Positions 43,923-56,074 are shown, numbered from the stretch's first letter. The stretch: DNA of 64,000 nucleotides from Phytophthora hibernalis (GCA_012656075.1 JAAKBF010000081.1:1-64000), one strand, 5' to 3'. Notes: generated by a model not told the origin, from the letters alone. Program-made: numbers and translations.

Positions 43923-44122
43923 CGTAACAAAATACGAATACTATTTGAACACGGCAGTGCAACCATGACTTGCAAAATGGCTGTTTTTCACTTGAGTTTT
44001 TTAGCCAACAAAACGATTTCAAATTTGAATTTTCGCGGTTCAAAGCAGAAAATACGCGACGAGGCGTCTTCTCCACGGGTGTGTAGCTCCCCATCAAGGC
44101 TCCGTCGATCCCGCCAACAGGC

Positions 44123-44651
44123 ATGCGATCTCCCACGAAGCTCCGCACTCCGACCAAGTTGGTGCGACCTCAAAAGACCAACTGGGCAGTGAGAGCGAAG
44201 GACGTGAAGAAAAGGTTACTCGGCGACGGAGAAGGTCCGTCATTGAGCGGTTTGCCGCCCCCAAGCGCGTGAAATTCAGCCATTCGCAGCCTCCGAAGCA
44301 GACGAAGACGCAGGCGGCCAGTGATGAAATTCCTGGCCCTGAAGACGCTGTAGAAGCCAAGGAAGGCGAGGGTTACGCGGGGTACAGTGTGAAGCGCCAG
44401 CTGAAGAGGGGTTACACCGTCGAGTTCACGTTGCTCGGGCGCTAGAAGAAGACCTACTACGGGATAACGCCAGGATGAGGCTCAAGGCTCTGAGTCTGAG
44501 GGACGAGGTGGACCTTTACTACGGAATGCTGGCCAGGATTGAGTTCGTGGCGGCTCAGCAGAGACCAGGACAGATTACGCAGCAGTTGCAACGCATTATT
44601 AGCGCTTCCAAGCCTGTGGACGAGTCCGTGGCTGTGGAAAAAGAGAGCTGA
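44123..44651 (+). CDS. Small basic nuclear-type coiled-coil protein, unknown
   Basis: From ATG 44123 (MRSPTKLRTPTKLVRPQKT) the frame gives a Lys/Arg-rich head with SPTK/TPTK sites, a RRRRRSVIERFAAPKRVKFS basic stretch, an acidic linker and a C-terminal helical segment (RMRLKALSLRDEVDLYYG). Two breaks, at AAAA (about 44211) and GGG (about 44438), connect these parts. About 175 residues. The SP/TP-K sites and basic patch suggest a chromatin or kinetochore-associated protein, but I recognise no family. Stop at 44649-44651, seven bases from the convergent COMT gene. Confidence 0.5.
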
Positions 44652-44657
44652 AGTAGG

Positions 44658-45595
44658 CTACTTGGTGTAGGTGGCCACGGAGAGGCCGTCGTGGAGCCAG
44701 CTGAGCAAGTCGAGAGGGACCTTGTGCAGAACGGGCTGGAGCTGGGGATGTTCGTCGAGATAGGAGAGATACTCAGGAGCTCCAGGAATCAGCACGTTAT
44801 CGGCAATGAGCAATGAGCCCGGGTTCAGCGTCCCACTGGCGAGGATCTTGGTGGCGTCTGGAACGTACAGACTCTTGTCGTGGTCGATGAAGTAGATCTG
44901 CAAGATTAAAAAAATTAGTGAGTTGGGGATCGCCAGGAGAAGAGTGGACATAATACAGTGCACGGACATCGACAGTCTTGTCCTGCAGGAGATGAAGCTG
45001 CTCCGAGAATGCGCCTTCGATGATCGTGACCTGGTCATCCAGCCCGGCGAAGGAGACCATCTACATTCAAGGAAAGACTCAGCAAAAGGGATTTGTTGAT
45101 AGTGTGATAGTGCAATTGATGACATACCTGACGCACACGGGCTGCGAACCCGGAGAGTACTCAAATGAGTAGTAGTGGGATTCAATGCCAGCCGCTTTCG
45201 CTGCATCACGTTGGGCGCTGGCGAAGCGCACCGTGCTGTAACCCGTATAAGCTCCTATCTCTGCCATGACGTGCGGCTTCTTCTGGCGGATTTCGGCGTC
45301 CACGATAGCACCTTTGTCTGCGCCGACATTCATCATCGTGTTGCTTGCTGCGAACGTGTCGATGGCCGCAATGACAGAAGCTGGGTCGTTTCGGGTGGCG
45401 TTCTGCTTGACGAATTCCAGACATGCAACAGAGCTGTGGGTTGGAGATGCACCAGCTTCGGTCAGATAATGGTCATTCGAAGGTGCAAATTGGATGATCA
45501 GGGACGTACTTGCGTTGGAGCTTTCCGCTCAACAGAGGAGCGATGACTTTGGTGACACTCGACGTGACGGATTCGAGTAACGAAAAACTGCTCAT
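44658..45595 (-). CDS. Catechol-O-methyltransferase-like enzyme
   Basis: SAM-dependent O-methyltransferase. Four exons: 45595-45511, 45433-45128, 45060-44968, 44897-44658, introns 76, 67, 70 nt, GT-AG (the first exon may end one base on). Blocks: MMNVGADKGAIVDAEIRQK, AEIGAYTGYSTVRFA (SAM-binding GAYTGYS), the metal Asp in YFIDHDKSLYVPD and ADNVLIPGAPEYLSYL (metal Asp-Asn). These match animal/fungal COMT closely, including the ATRNDPASVIAAID helix before the core. One frame break at CCC (45149-45151). About 240 residues, cytosolic by lack of a leader. Substrate is unknown; catechol-type plant phenolics are an inference. Confidence 0.85.
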
Positions 45596-45861
45596 AGCGG
45601 ACGATTGAAGATGCAAATTGATAAATGAGGAGACACGGAGCAAACGAGCTGTCTGCTGTGGACCTTAAACACTTTAAGTCAATCCAATTTCACAAGTATC
45701 ATGCGCATGCATTCTCAGTGCCGACTCAAAATCTTTCATTACAGTCTGCAGAGTTGCTTTTCATCAGCTCTGGACAACCTCTAACTGGGTAGATGAGCTC
45801 CTCAATCCTCTCGTCGACTCGTCGAGAATGTCACTGGACTTGTCCGACTTCGCGTTCTCAA

Positions 45862-47687
45862 TTAACCCACACGCTTGATCTTGACCGGAGGTTCACCTCG
45901 GGCGTACTGGATAACTGTCATCAGGTAGTCAACAACGCGGAAGCGGATAACGAGGTTGAGGTGTTCCCACCAGTAGCCTAGCGATTCCCATACACCAATG
46001 CGCCCTCTACAGCAGAGGAAGAGTAGAACGCGGAATGTCCACCCACAGCATAATTTCCCATGATCGAGAACCTCTCTCTGTTTCAACATGGCAACATAGC
46101 CAAAATTAGTAACACGTACTGTACACGTAGATGTATTGGATGTAGGTAGAATCCGCACCTGGTGGTTCCTCCCAGGTCTTTGTTGAGAGACCGGATCATG
46201 TTGTTGGTCCGAAATACGAACAGCATGTCCCTCGGAAGCTGTTCCAGAAAGTCGGTGACCTGAAAATCACATTGTTAGTTGGTGTGTATCAACAGAAACG
46301 GAGTGCACGGTACGCACATTGGAGAAGCGCATATTCTGGAGGTCTTCGGAAAGTTTATTGCGGTCGGACTCACTCATCGCCGCATCCAGACGCCCCTTGT
46401 GGTTGATTGTACGGTACGTGAAGAGCAGAGGCAAATATTTTGCGAGTTCGCCAACATTCAGCCTTCTGCCACAGTCCTCAAGGAGAGCGCTGTCGCGCAT
46501 GAGCATTGCTCGCCACAAATCGCAGTACGTTTTTCGAAAGTCACTGTCCAGCTCACGGTAGAGTCCATGATCAAGCAACACGAGCTGCTCTTTGCGCTTG
46601 GCCTGAGGGTCGGGGTTGCGGCGCACGAAGATGTTACCAGCGTGCGGGTCACAGTGAACGAACCCGTGGCAAAACATCATTTCGCTGAACACTTCACAAA
46701 GCGCACGTGCAACTTCAGGCGGGTCAAGACCAAGTTGTTTGATGGCATCAACGTGCGAGATCTTCGGTGCGGCGATGAACTCCATTGACATCATCCTCTT
46801 GGTACTCAGGTCGTCGTAGACGATAGGCACATGGACAGCAGTATTGTGCTTCAAGCAAGCAGCAATGCGCCGACTGTTGTGCTTCTCATTTTCGAAATCC
46901 AGCTGCACATGAACGCATGACAAGTTAGAGTGGCCGCCCAAAATCAAACAATTCACTGCAAAGACGTACTTCTGACAGCAGGCCGTGTTTGAACTCGGGA
47001 AACACCCACTGGATCTGGATATCTGGGAAAAAGTACTCGGTGAGCTGGAAGGCCCACTTGATGACTCGCATATCCGCGTTCATCTGGGACTCCAAGTGCG
47101 GGTACTGGACTTTCACTGCCAGTTCTCGCCCCTGTGGTCCACCGCGTGGTGCACCTGGGCCAGTGACGCCGACGCAATTGGCGTGTGGTCGAACTCCTTG
47201 AAAAAGTGCTGCCAGGGTCGCCCCATCTCCGTCTCCATCGTCTGCACGACCTTTTCGAAGGACACGGGCTTGGCCTGGTCCTGCAGCTGGGCCAGCGTCT
47301 CGGTACTCCTTGGGCAGTCCGTGGTTGCAGGTGGCCAGTTGCTGGCCCAACTTGGTGTAGATTCCTCCGTTCTGGAAGCACAAGTGGAGTAGGCGTAGGG
47401 CGATGCGTTGGTTGAGCTCCTGCAACTTGGGGCGATAGTCAGCGTCGTCTCTCTTGGTACCTTTGAAGTGCACACGGTAGTCCCAAACCACTTGACCCCC
47501 AGTGGCGAACACTCGTAGCGAACGGGACAGGACTTTGCTGGATAGAGACGACGAATTAGAGGATGCAGACTGCAGGACGACAAAGGACAGATTACGCGTT
47601 AGCTCCGTCCGCGGCGTAGGCACCACTGGAGAGCAGCGCGAGAGCTACGAGAGGCCGCCCCGAGCGGGACAGCAAGCGGGACGCCAT
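45862..47687 (-). CDS. ADCK1: ABC1/ADCK1-like atypical kinase, mitochondrial
   Basis: Starts ATG 47687 (MASRLLSRSGRPLVALALLS), a plausible mitochondrial leader. Family signatures: NGGIYTKLGQQLATCNHGLP (KxGQ), FEKVVQTMETEMG, IASASLAQVHHA (Ala-rich loop in place of Gly loop), RELAVKVQYPHLES (catalytic Lys), MEFIAAPKISHVDAI, FVHCDPHAGNIFVRR (catalytic HCDPHAGN) and LLDHGLYRELD (DFG equivalent DHG). Introns 46969-46903 and about 46319-46261, and one near 46160-46075. Frame breaks near 47590, 47305, 47135 (GGGG) and one unresolved near the C-terminus. The final piece (RFRVVDYLMTVIQYARG) matches ADCK1 C-termini. Role: mitochondrial lipid/coenzyme Q homeostasis in the family. Confidence 0.8.
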
Positions 47688-48679
47688 GAAGTCGGAATTG
47701 TCGGAATGATTGTGGCCATAAGCTTCAAAACGTGAAAAAGGTTACCGGTACAGTAAAGGAACAGTACAGTAGTGTTTCTGGTAACCGTGGAACTCACCTC
47801 GTTTTTTACTTCTCTACATGTAGATTGCTGGAAAGTTACTTGTCGAGGAGTACGCAGCTGCTCCTTTTGCAACAGTACGCTTGGATTAACTCGTACTCAC
47901 TCCAGCCTTGATTGCTTTAAAGACGAAGGACTCGCCTGACTAATGGCAGCGCGCCTACACCTTTGCGTGACCTCCGCCTGTTTTGTCTTTTGCCAGCCTT
48001 GTCGACTTCTTCAAAGTGATTTCCCCACTATCCACGCGCCCAGCAGTATTGACTTCTAGGCTTGCCCGTACGTTGTCGTAATTTCCTGCGTTGAAATGGT
48101 CTGCGTTAGTGGCGACGACATTTGCGATCGAGCTCCTGATAAATACATCTACTCTGGAGCCGATCGCGCTGGCTGCCGATTCCATGCGAAGTCGGCATTG
48201 AAGACAGACGCACAAGGTTGTAAGGACACTAATCGGAGATCTTGGGACCTGCGATCGGCCGTGGTGTCCCTCATGGGTATGACTTTAAGAACATTTTTGC
48301 GTATGTCAGGTGAGTTATTTCCTTTACTATGAGTGTTCTTAGGTGGAAAATTCCTTACCCCCAATCTGGGATAGGAAGTATATATAGGGTTAGCTAAGCT
48401 ATACGTTGCTGGATTCGCTGGCCTTCATGGGATAGGTTGGGGCAAGGTTACGGGTGAACCAGAAGCTTCGGCGATTTCCCAGGGCATCACTGTTCGTGTT
48501 GATTCCTTGGTGTCGGAGGCAGATGTGGACAGACGGCCTTGAAGCGCCACGAGGCTGCTTTCCCATCATCGTCAGGCGGGACTCGCAGTGCAGAAGTGCG
48601 GAGAGCTGCCTCCTCGTTCCATCGGCCTGACTCCGATATCCCTCAGCCGCAGCATTCAACTTCTGCTACTAGCGCCATC
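47688..48679. other. Intergenic, no gene supported
   Basis: About 1 kb. An open frame of 86 residues (48215-47955, minus) is unlike anything I know. No repeat seen. Confidence 0.4.
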
Positions 48680-49450
48680 ATGCTAGGCCGCGTGCTGAAG
48701 GAGGTAAAACTGCCGTTCCCGGGCGATTTATTTCCGGAGATGGCCGTGTCCGCACAACTGGCCGAGGACTTCCCCCATACCGCCTCGCGATTGCTGCACC
48801 AGACGCTGGACGACGAGTCGTCCGTGACGCGGTTCCACTGGCCAGAAGCCAGACCAGTAGAAGCTCATCGGGGACCGCAACAGCCTGCAGCTCTACGAAG
48901 AACGAGGCTTCGCTAAGAGCAACGCCATCAAGTTGAACTTGATGGGCCAGATGACCGGCACCATCGAAGACGTGCTGCTGGGTCTCCACGCCACTACCAA
49001 CGGGTGGATCAAGACGCAGCGCGCCATCATGCACAGTGACTATCTGGATGCAGCGGTGCTGCATGTGCTGGAGGAGGACCCGTACAGCGAAGTCGACACG
49101 GGCTTCTCCTACACGTTCGCGGGGATCAAGTGACTTGCCAGCGCCCCGGCGGATAAGTTGGTGCACAAACGGGATGCCAATGGGGACGACGTGGGATACC
49201 TCGTCATGCAATCGGTGAGGGTGGACGAGTGTCCCACGTTTGAACAGTAGGGCCTCACGAGGTCGACGGCCGCGGTGTGCTACATCTTCTGCACGCTCCC
49301 GAACAATCGTGTGGGCGTGTATATGAAGGGACAACATGCGGTTGGAGGCAAGTCGAGGAGCTGGAGCGCTGACTCGATCATGGCGGAGCTGTGGCTGGGG
49401 GTGGCGAGTGCGTTGGATTGTACCAAGGCCAAACGACTATCGAACAAGTG
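48680..49450 (+). pseudogene. START-like domain protein, decayed
   Basis: Oomycete genomes carry many START-like lipid-binding proteins; this one starts MLGRVLKEVKLPFPGDLFPE and contains VEDVLLG-type helix text (GTIEDVLLGLHATTNGWIK), HSDYLDAAVLHVLEEDPYSE, YTFAGIK and SIMAELWLGVASALDC. The frame shifts near 48860, and further on the same frame has a TGA at 49131-49133 exactly where a Trp would follow (AGIK-stop-LASAPADK) and a TAG at 49248-49250. These are substitutions, not homopolymer effects, so the gene is truly inactive. It ends at 49448-49450. Confidence 0.65.
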
Positions 49451-49539
49451 AGCGGCAAGGAGATGTTCACCACCAGCTCACCGTATGTGGCCTTTGTTGT
49501 TTTGCTGGGGTTGTACTTGATGCTTGATGCAGACCAAGT

Positions 49540-49833
49540 CTGCGCTTTAATAGGAGTAAACAGCAGCAGCTACAGATACCTGGATCTACAGTACCAGCGT
49601 CACCAAGTCCACCTGTGGTCATTCCAAACGACGCAGAACAAGATATGTCACTAGAACCAGCACCACATGACCAACCACGCGAACAGTACCGGTATGAGTC
49701 AAACAGGCGGTGGTTTTACGGAGAAGATGGGATGCTAAACGCAGTGGTCCATTGGGAGGACACTATCGAACCTGCAACCAACCTTTCGCCAGAGGATCTA
49801 ACTGCGTTTCAACGACAACATCGTGAACAGTGA
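49540..49833 (+). other. Chromodomain-like fragment
   Basis: The frame ending at 49833 reads RRWFYGEDGMLNAVVHWEDT followed by IEPATNLSPEDL. The W...T.EP..NL ending is that of a chromodomain, though the first strand is poor. In this transposon-rich stretch it may be the tail of an integrase or pol. No upstream integrase found. Confidence 0.3.
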
Positions 49834-52569
49834 CATCGCGAGCGAGACAGAAATCGTGCCACTTTGGGGATTAGTAAGACGAGGGTGCGTGCGCAAATCC
49901 GAAATCCAACACAAATTGAGGCTCGTCAGCACCTTCGTCCGCGCACCAGCGCCGCGTGCAGAGCAGCCAAACATCGCTCACACACCGGAATGCGTTGTCC
50001 TTAATTTTTAATACAGCACCCTCATGGTTTAATACAAGCATTGAAAGTGGCCAAGGCGTTCGCTTCGCAGCTCATCACGGGTCACATGCAGCTCTGTCCA
50101 TGGCGGGGCAACCCTTCGCCCGAGGCATTCAGGACTGTGAGAATGAAGAAGTTGCTGGTCAGACTGACAAATACCTGACTTCATTTTGTCGTTACTTGCT
50201 GATGTTCGTATGCAGCATCCGATTGCGACAAAGCGTCAGGTGTACGAGACGTATATGGCTCGCCTGCAGACAACAGGCCAGCAGAGGGCGCTCTCTCTCT
50301 AGAGCCTGGCACTTTCAACGAGCGCGTGGTAGCTTGTTTGAGCCAAGATCTAGGCAGCGTCTTCAGCGTTCGAAGCGTCTTATGATGAACAGGGTTACGT
50401 CAAGGCGCGTGGTCAACCACAACCAGTTTGTTTTGCAAAGCGCCCCGAATGAATGCTGACTGCAATTGACACCACCGCTGCTATTGAAAAATCGCCAAAC
50501 CTTCCACAGCCTCCGACGTACTAGAAGGGCTTTGCAAAAGCCCCCACTGCTTTCGATGAATGCCTGTCATACCCGTACACAGCATAACCAATATGGATAC
50601 ATCCAGCTTTAGCGCCAATTGCCACAACGGCCAATGCTAACCCAGAGGAAAAAGCTATCTTCACTGTGAACACTCTTATACTGAGTACAGGAAAGGGGGT
50701 GGGTGGGGGCGAGTCCTTAACTGTACAAGGTACAGTTAGGACAGCCCCGATCCAACAACATCTTTGGTGGATATCTAGTATATTCAATGTATGCTTCGAT
50801 ACTGCCCTCAGATTCGACACGACTCTGTTCAACATGGTCGTTCGTGTAGTTTAGCAATTGCTGAGACAGCATATTCAAAGCAATACCTTGTTCTTAAGTA
50901 CGACGCCTTCATTCCCACACTTCATGCTCCAAACGCTCTCTCTCGAACCTATTCTGCATCATGAGTACATCTTCGTGCAGCAGAAGCTCTTGGTCACCTC
51001 CAGCAACAGCAATAACCCGGTTGTGGCGTACAATTGCACCCGCGATATCAGCCCTCGCAGGATCGTCACAGGAGCTCACAGCTGCGACGGGGTGGCATCT
51101 TGGCTGTTGTACGTTACAACCGAGACCTTGGGATTCATGCAGCTGCTCAGTACGCGTGTTGTGGCATGTGTTTCCGGTCTTGAAGCTCGGAGAGCAATGA
51201 GGAGGCTGAAAACGATCGCGGTGCTCCGGTACGATCTCCACTAAAGCCGCGCACTTAATGCAAACTTGCGCGACGTTTCATCGTTAATTGAGCAGCCAAC
51301 CAGCGCGCGGGAAAATTAAGATTTAAGTGCGCATCTCCCGATTTTGTTACCATTGACTCGTGTTCCTCCCGTTAAAGTTTTGGCCAAATGAACACTAACT
51401 TCTTGTTTTTGTGTTTGCCCGTTACAGAGGTAATAGCTGCTCCTGGTTTGTTCATTCGAGCAATGGCTATTGGGGATATATTCTTTTGTTGGCAATTCGC
51501 TGCAGATCCAATACAATCGGTCCCAGAAGCCGGTTCACTCCGGCCTCCCAGGCCCCCAAGTTCCGTCACGCCACAACCAAGCATTTAACACGCAAACGCA
51601 GACCACCATACCTAAGATAATCGACAACGCGCTGGACCAGACCATTGACGAGTTCCTGGAGAGAAGTGTAAACTGCGTTCTACCTCGTGGGGCGCTGTCG
51701 GTAGTCGGTAAGTCGTGGAGGCGCGGACAGTCGACTATCACGGAGCTGTGGCAGCTACTGCGTGGCATGAAAGAATGGAGACGCCTGTAACCCAGCCAAG
51801 AGCAAGATCAAGAAAAATAGCGGTCGGAAGCGTGTTAATCGCGATGAGATGTGCGCCAAGTTGAAGGCGGTCCAATCATCAGCATGTGCATTTAAGTAGA
51901 GTCACAAACGCCGACAATAGGTCAAAAACAATACGTTTCTTCGGATCATTTCCAGACAGAGAAGGTACTAAATTCGAGCAAGAAAGCAGAGAGTGGCTTG
52001 AGCTACGCAATGGGATAAAGAAGGTTAAAACGATATGAATCGTGAAAAAACGAACATTCCTATCTATACCGATAAAGGTCGCCCTGCGCGAATGTTTAGC
52101 ATAATGACAGAACTATAATAATAGGACCACTTTCAGTTTGTGTAACGTTAGTAAAAATTAACAGAGTACGCAAGACCAACATGTAAATGACCGCGTTCTC
52201 GGCTCCTCCTGCGCCAGCGTTACAGCATTTACTTGTGTCACGTAGGCGAGCTTGAACAGATAAACGTAAATGAATTTGCACCGTCAAGTCGCCAGTACCC
52301 TACTGACCTATACCATGGCATCATCCATCAACCGACATCAGCGACATGAAACGAGGTGGCAAGTGCTAGAGATGGTAAATCAATACCAGGTGCCCCTCAG
52401 ATGAACGATACAGCCCAGTATAGAGTAACCTTTCACACCGTGTGAATAGGAAACTATTCGGTGCGTAGCTATATAAGTTTTGCGAGCAAAAGCTTTTAAA
52501 AATGTTCGATTTCGCCATGGTTTGGGTCTACTGATATGTTTTATGATTTCTATTCTACTGCACACTAAG
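49834..52569. other. Transposon-like or decayed intergenic DNA
   Basis: About 2.7 kb with no intact gene. Around 50030-50150 the plus strand reads FASQLITGHMQLCPWRGNPS and PEAF, resembling the second half of a C3HC zinc finger (NIPA/ZC3HC1 family: GH...CPWR.NP.PE.F). At 51248-51339 an approximately 90-bp stretch has GCGCACTTAA at one end and its inverse TTAAGTGCGC at the other. The remainder shows nothing I can name. Confidence 0.35.
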
Positions 52570-53250
52570 TCAGAAGTGAAGGTTTTCACCCTCCTTCCCT
52601 TCAAACGGAGGCACGGTCAGCCGCAAAGGCTTCGGCTGGACCGGCTTCGGCTTGACCATAGAGGCCTGCAGGTTTCCCTGCACATGCGCGACAAGATCAC
52701 GCTCGTACGCGTCGAACGCAGCCACGCGTTCTTCTTGCTCGGCTGGCGTTGCCGATGCCAAGCCCCGGAGGACATCTCTTCCGAAGATGCCTCCAATCTT
52801 CCGAACTGACTCAAACTGCTAGTCGTTCCAGTGAGAAAACTCACTGCGGTCCATCGTGACTCACTCCTTGAGATCACAGAGGATCAGGTAGCTCAATCTA
52901 CCCGCGTAGGCGCGAGATTGACTACAAGTGCTACCAAAGGTGACGGGGTCACACAGCACCTTGCCTTGAGGAAGCGTAAGAGAGCAAAGGCTCTCAGTGA
53001 ACGATAAGTTCACAGTTCCCGGTCTAAGGGAACTGTCTGCGGGTTTGATAGCAAAATAAAGACTGAATATATTTTATAGCTGAGTTAAGCTTGTAGCATA
53101 CAAACTCTAAGTCATCTATAGTAAAAGCTAAAGGGCGTGCATGGTTGGCCAACAGCCAACCGGTACTGTGTACCATGGAATCTAAAGAGTGACATCCGTC
53201 ACTCTTTATGTAACTTGGGTACACGTCGGTGTACCGTGGTACATTTTAAC
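52570..53250 (-). mobile_element. Ty3/gypsy retrotransposon, LTR-leader-gag start only
   Basis: On the minus strand a TGTTAAAATGTACC start at 53250 opens an LTR-like stretch with a TATA-like GCTATAAAATATATT near 53085, and a leader runs to ATG 52854 (MDRSEFSHWND, then a TAG). The same frame continues RVAAFDAYERDLVAHVQGNL and PKPLRLTVPPFEGKEGENLHF without its last residue W, typical of Phytophthora gypsy gag, and is cut off at 52570. So only the first 680 bp of an element remain. A small hairpin (AAAGAGTGAC with its inverse, about 53186-53210) lies within the LTR-like part. Confidence 0.6.
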
Positions 53251-53637
53251 ACTCCTTAAAACAATGACAGCCAGATAAATGACAGGATTATCCTGGGATA
53301 AGGGATTACGTTCGGATTCAGTGAGACGGTGGTAAGAGATGCAAAACTGGTTATAGCGAGGAAAAGTGTCCGCTTTAAATCCACCTAGATGTTCATCGTA
53401 ATACTAGGCATACATGTAGGAGTCCAATGTTCGACAGCGGTCTAACGTTTTCCTAAAAGTTTAGATAATACATGTACTGAAGTACCAATGTAAGTTGGGT
53501 ATTACAGGTGTCACTTCCGTCTTGACCACGAAGGTATGCTTACCGTCCCAGCTGCGATCCTCCTTTCGATGGGCAACGCGACCGAGATACTGTATTCACC
53601 TTGAGTATGTAGGATCCGGTACATGTATTTATTACCG

Positions 53638-53713
53638 GGATGTTTATCACCAAGGGCCACAATAAGAGAGCGGTTTATCAGCAAGGACCACAAATGCAGC
53701 GATTGGTAGTTAT
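53638..53713 (+). repeat. MULE left terminal inverted repeat
   Basis: Begins GGATGTTTATCACCAAGGGC and ends GATTGGTAGTTAT. Differs from the right TIR only at its 29th base (G here, A there). Confidence 0.9.
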
Positions 53714-54149
53714 GGTTAGCTTCACACTCAGCGTGACTGCCTTCATGTTCTTGGAGTTGAAACCTTTTATAGATGCGCACGGTGCTGAACGCCCATTCTG
53801 GAACTCTCCTCACCACAACCGATGACCAAGCTCGACTTGATGCGCCTTCATGGCCAAGATCAGCTCGTCCTACACGCCTTCTTTAGCGATGTGGCTGCCG
53901 CGGGGCGTTTGTTAGGGACTACGCCCTAAATGGAAACATGAGCGTCTACAGAAAATACGCCTACGGGTATATGAAGACGTGGGCGTGCACGTCGCACGGT
54001 TGTGGCTGGTTTGTTGTTTTGACAAAGAAAAGGGCACCAAAACTCGTGTCCGGTATGACCAAGGCAAAACGAGTGACGAAACTTGCACATGTACCCGCTG
54101 AAGCTTGATATATATCCAAGTTGCAGTTAACGCACTCGTAGTGTTGTAC

Positions 54150-56074
54150 AAGCTCCCCAGACGTACACGGCCGTCAGCTTCAAGAACTCACTGGATTTAC
54201 TGCCGCGATTCTTCAAGATCACAGCACAGCGCTGACCCGGGTGGTAAATCATGTAGTCAAGGTCGATGGTATCAATCTTCGGAGCAAGCCTGCAGTCGTA
54301 TACCGATCAATCAACGAAGCCAAAGCTGGTCTAACCGTTAGCCCTGAAGTTGAATATGGGCTGTTACCTGGATTTACCGAGGCATTCGCTTCGGCGAACC
54401 CTGGGTCACGCGTTTGTCTTCAATTGGACTCAAAAGACAGATTTTATCGCTTGTTTCTGTCTATCGGCAGCATCGTGCGCATACATAATGCCATTTTGCC
54501 TGTCTGGGAGGTAGATGAAACGCACATGAAGCATCAACAATATAAAGGAGTGTGCTTGTCGATTATTGGAAAGGATGGAGACAAACGCAACATTCCAGTC
54601 GCGGTTGCCTTCGTTCACAAGGAGACGATAGACAACTTTGCTTGGTTCTTCACAAATTGTAAAGTTGCAGGTATCCACCTTGACGACCGTGTTACATTTA
54701 CCGACAGAGATAAGCAATTAGGAGCTCAACTGTTCTTGGCGCAGTGGGGGTTAAGCTGCACCTCAAATTTTGTTCTGTTCATTTACGCTTCAACACAATG
54801 GATAAGTTCAAGCCTATGAATTTGAGTGAGTCTAATGTCAACGATGACGTGTTTCAATTGCAATCTGCTCACTCAACCGCCGCTTTCGACGAATCAATTG
54901 CTCATATCAAAACCAGCTATCCTGATCCAATCACTAAAGAGACCGGAGACAAGACTATGCATGAATTCGTTTGGAGCTACCTGCTCGGCATACATCCTAC
55001 AAGTTGGACCATTGTTGGCAATATGAAAATGTCTGAATGTGAACAGATCTGGCTGAATTCTTCATGGACGGGTGTCGAAGCGTATGGCGATGCCTTACCA
55101 CTCTTTGGGGTTCGCACGATAAGTGGTGTGGAGGGCGATAACAACGGATTACTCTGGGGTGGTGTTCGAACTCAACGTGTGTATGAATCCTTGCGATCCT
55201 TTTGCCTTCGGTCGATCGATGTGTGCTCTAAACGATTGGCATTAGTTACAAAATGGAAGGTGGACGGGTTTGACTTAACACCACACGCGATGAAACTCAT
55301 GCAGCAGGAGCAACGTAATGTAGCAAAACGGACGGTAATGCCTAGTGCATCACCAAACTTTCTGGTCTTCGATGCGTTTGGAGCATCAGCAAGAACAGGG
55401 TGTACTGCCCTCTACGAGGTCAACATGGCATCAGGACACTGCTCGAGATGCGTTGCGTCAGAGCAGCTTCAGATTCCCTGCCGCCATATACAAGCTGTTA
55501 TTTACCGGCATGCTTCTGATAACAAAGCGGTGCCTTTGCTGTACAGACCACAGCAGTATTTTCATAGCGCGTACTTGGTGACCAACTTACACGCGGCGAT
55601 GTCCACCATGTCAATCAGTATGCCTAGCGATTATTCGTACGAAACAACACAAGCGATTAGACCACCCCCATATAATCGACAAGCTGGGCAATCGTTGCAG
55701 CGGAAAGCTCAAAAGGCTGACCGTAATAGCGGTTGCAAGCGGAAGCGTAATAAGGGCGAAGGCACGGCCAAAAGATCGACAACTTGCGCAGATACTCCAT
55801 CCACAGCTTCAGCGGACATTGGTGAGCATGAAGCTGCGAGAGGTGCTACATGTGACGAGGATGATGAAGATGAGGGGCCAGCAATTACCGATTTTTTGCC
55901 GCCCAATTGAGTGCAGCAACAGTAAAGAGACGGCAACAATACCGTTGTAGTCAATGCGGTGATACCGGACACAATGTGAAGACATGCACGAATGTCAACC
56001 AGGAACACGAAGAAGCTGGAGTTCCTATCAAAGCGGGAAAGTATCTTATTGGCGACTGTCTCCTTGTAAGCTGA
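54150..56074 (+). CDS. MULE transposase with SWIM zinc finger and C-terminal zinc knuckle
   Basis: Catalytic core: first Asp in VWEVDETHMKHQQYKGVC, second in VTFTDRDKQLGAQLF, with the Glu expected in the helix after the break. The SWIM finger is HCSRCVASEQLQIPCRHIQA. A Lys/Arg-rich and then acidic tail leads, after a break, to a CCHC knuckle (YRCSQCGDTGHNVKTC). Breaks are at GGGGG (54746-54750) and TTTTTT (55892-55897), both homopolymers. Upstream, 53930-54150 has further coding-like pieces (RLQKIRLRVYEDVGVHVARL) in other frames, so the true N-terminus, perhaps with a FLYWCH/FAR1-type domain, is not resolved. Stop at 56072-56074. About 640 residues from 54150. Confidence 0.85.

Noticed and set aside
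51248..51339. A second MITE based on GCGCACTTAA ends
   Set aside because: Ends match over only 10 bases and no target duplication is visible.
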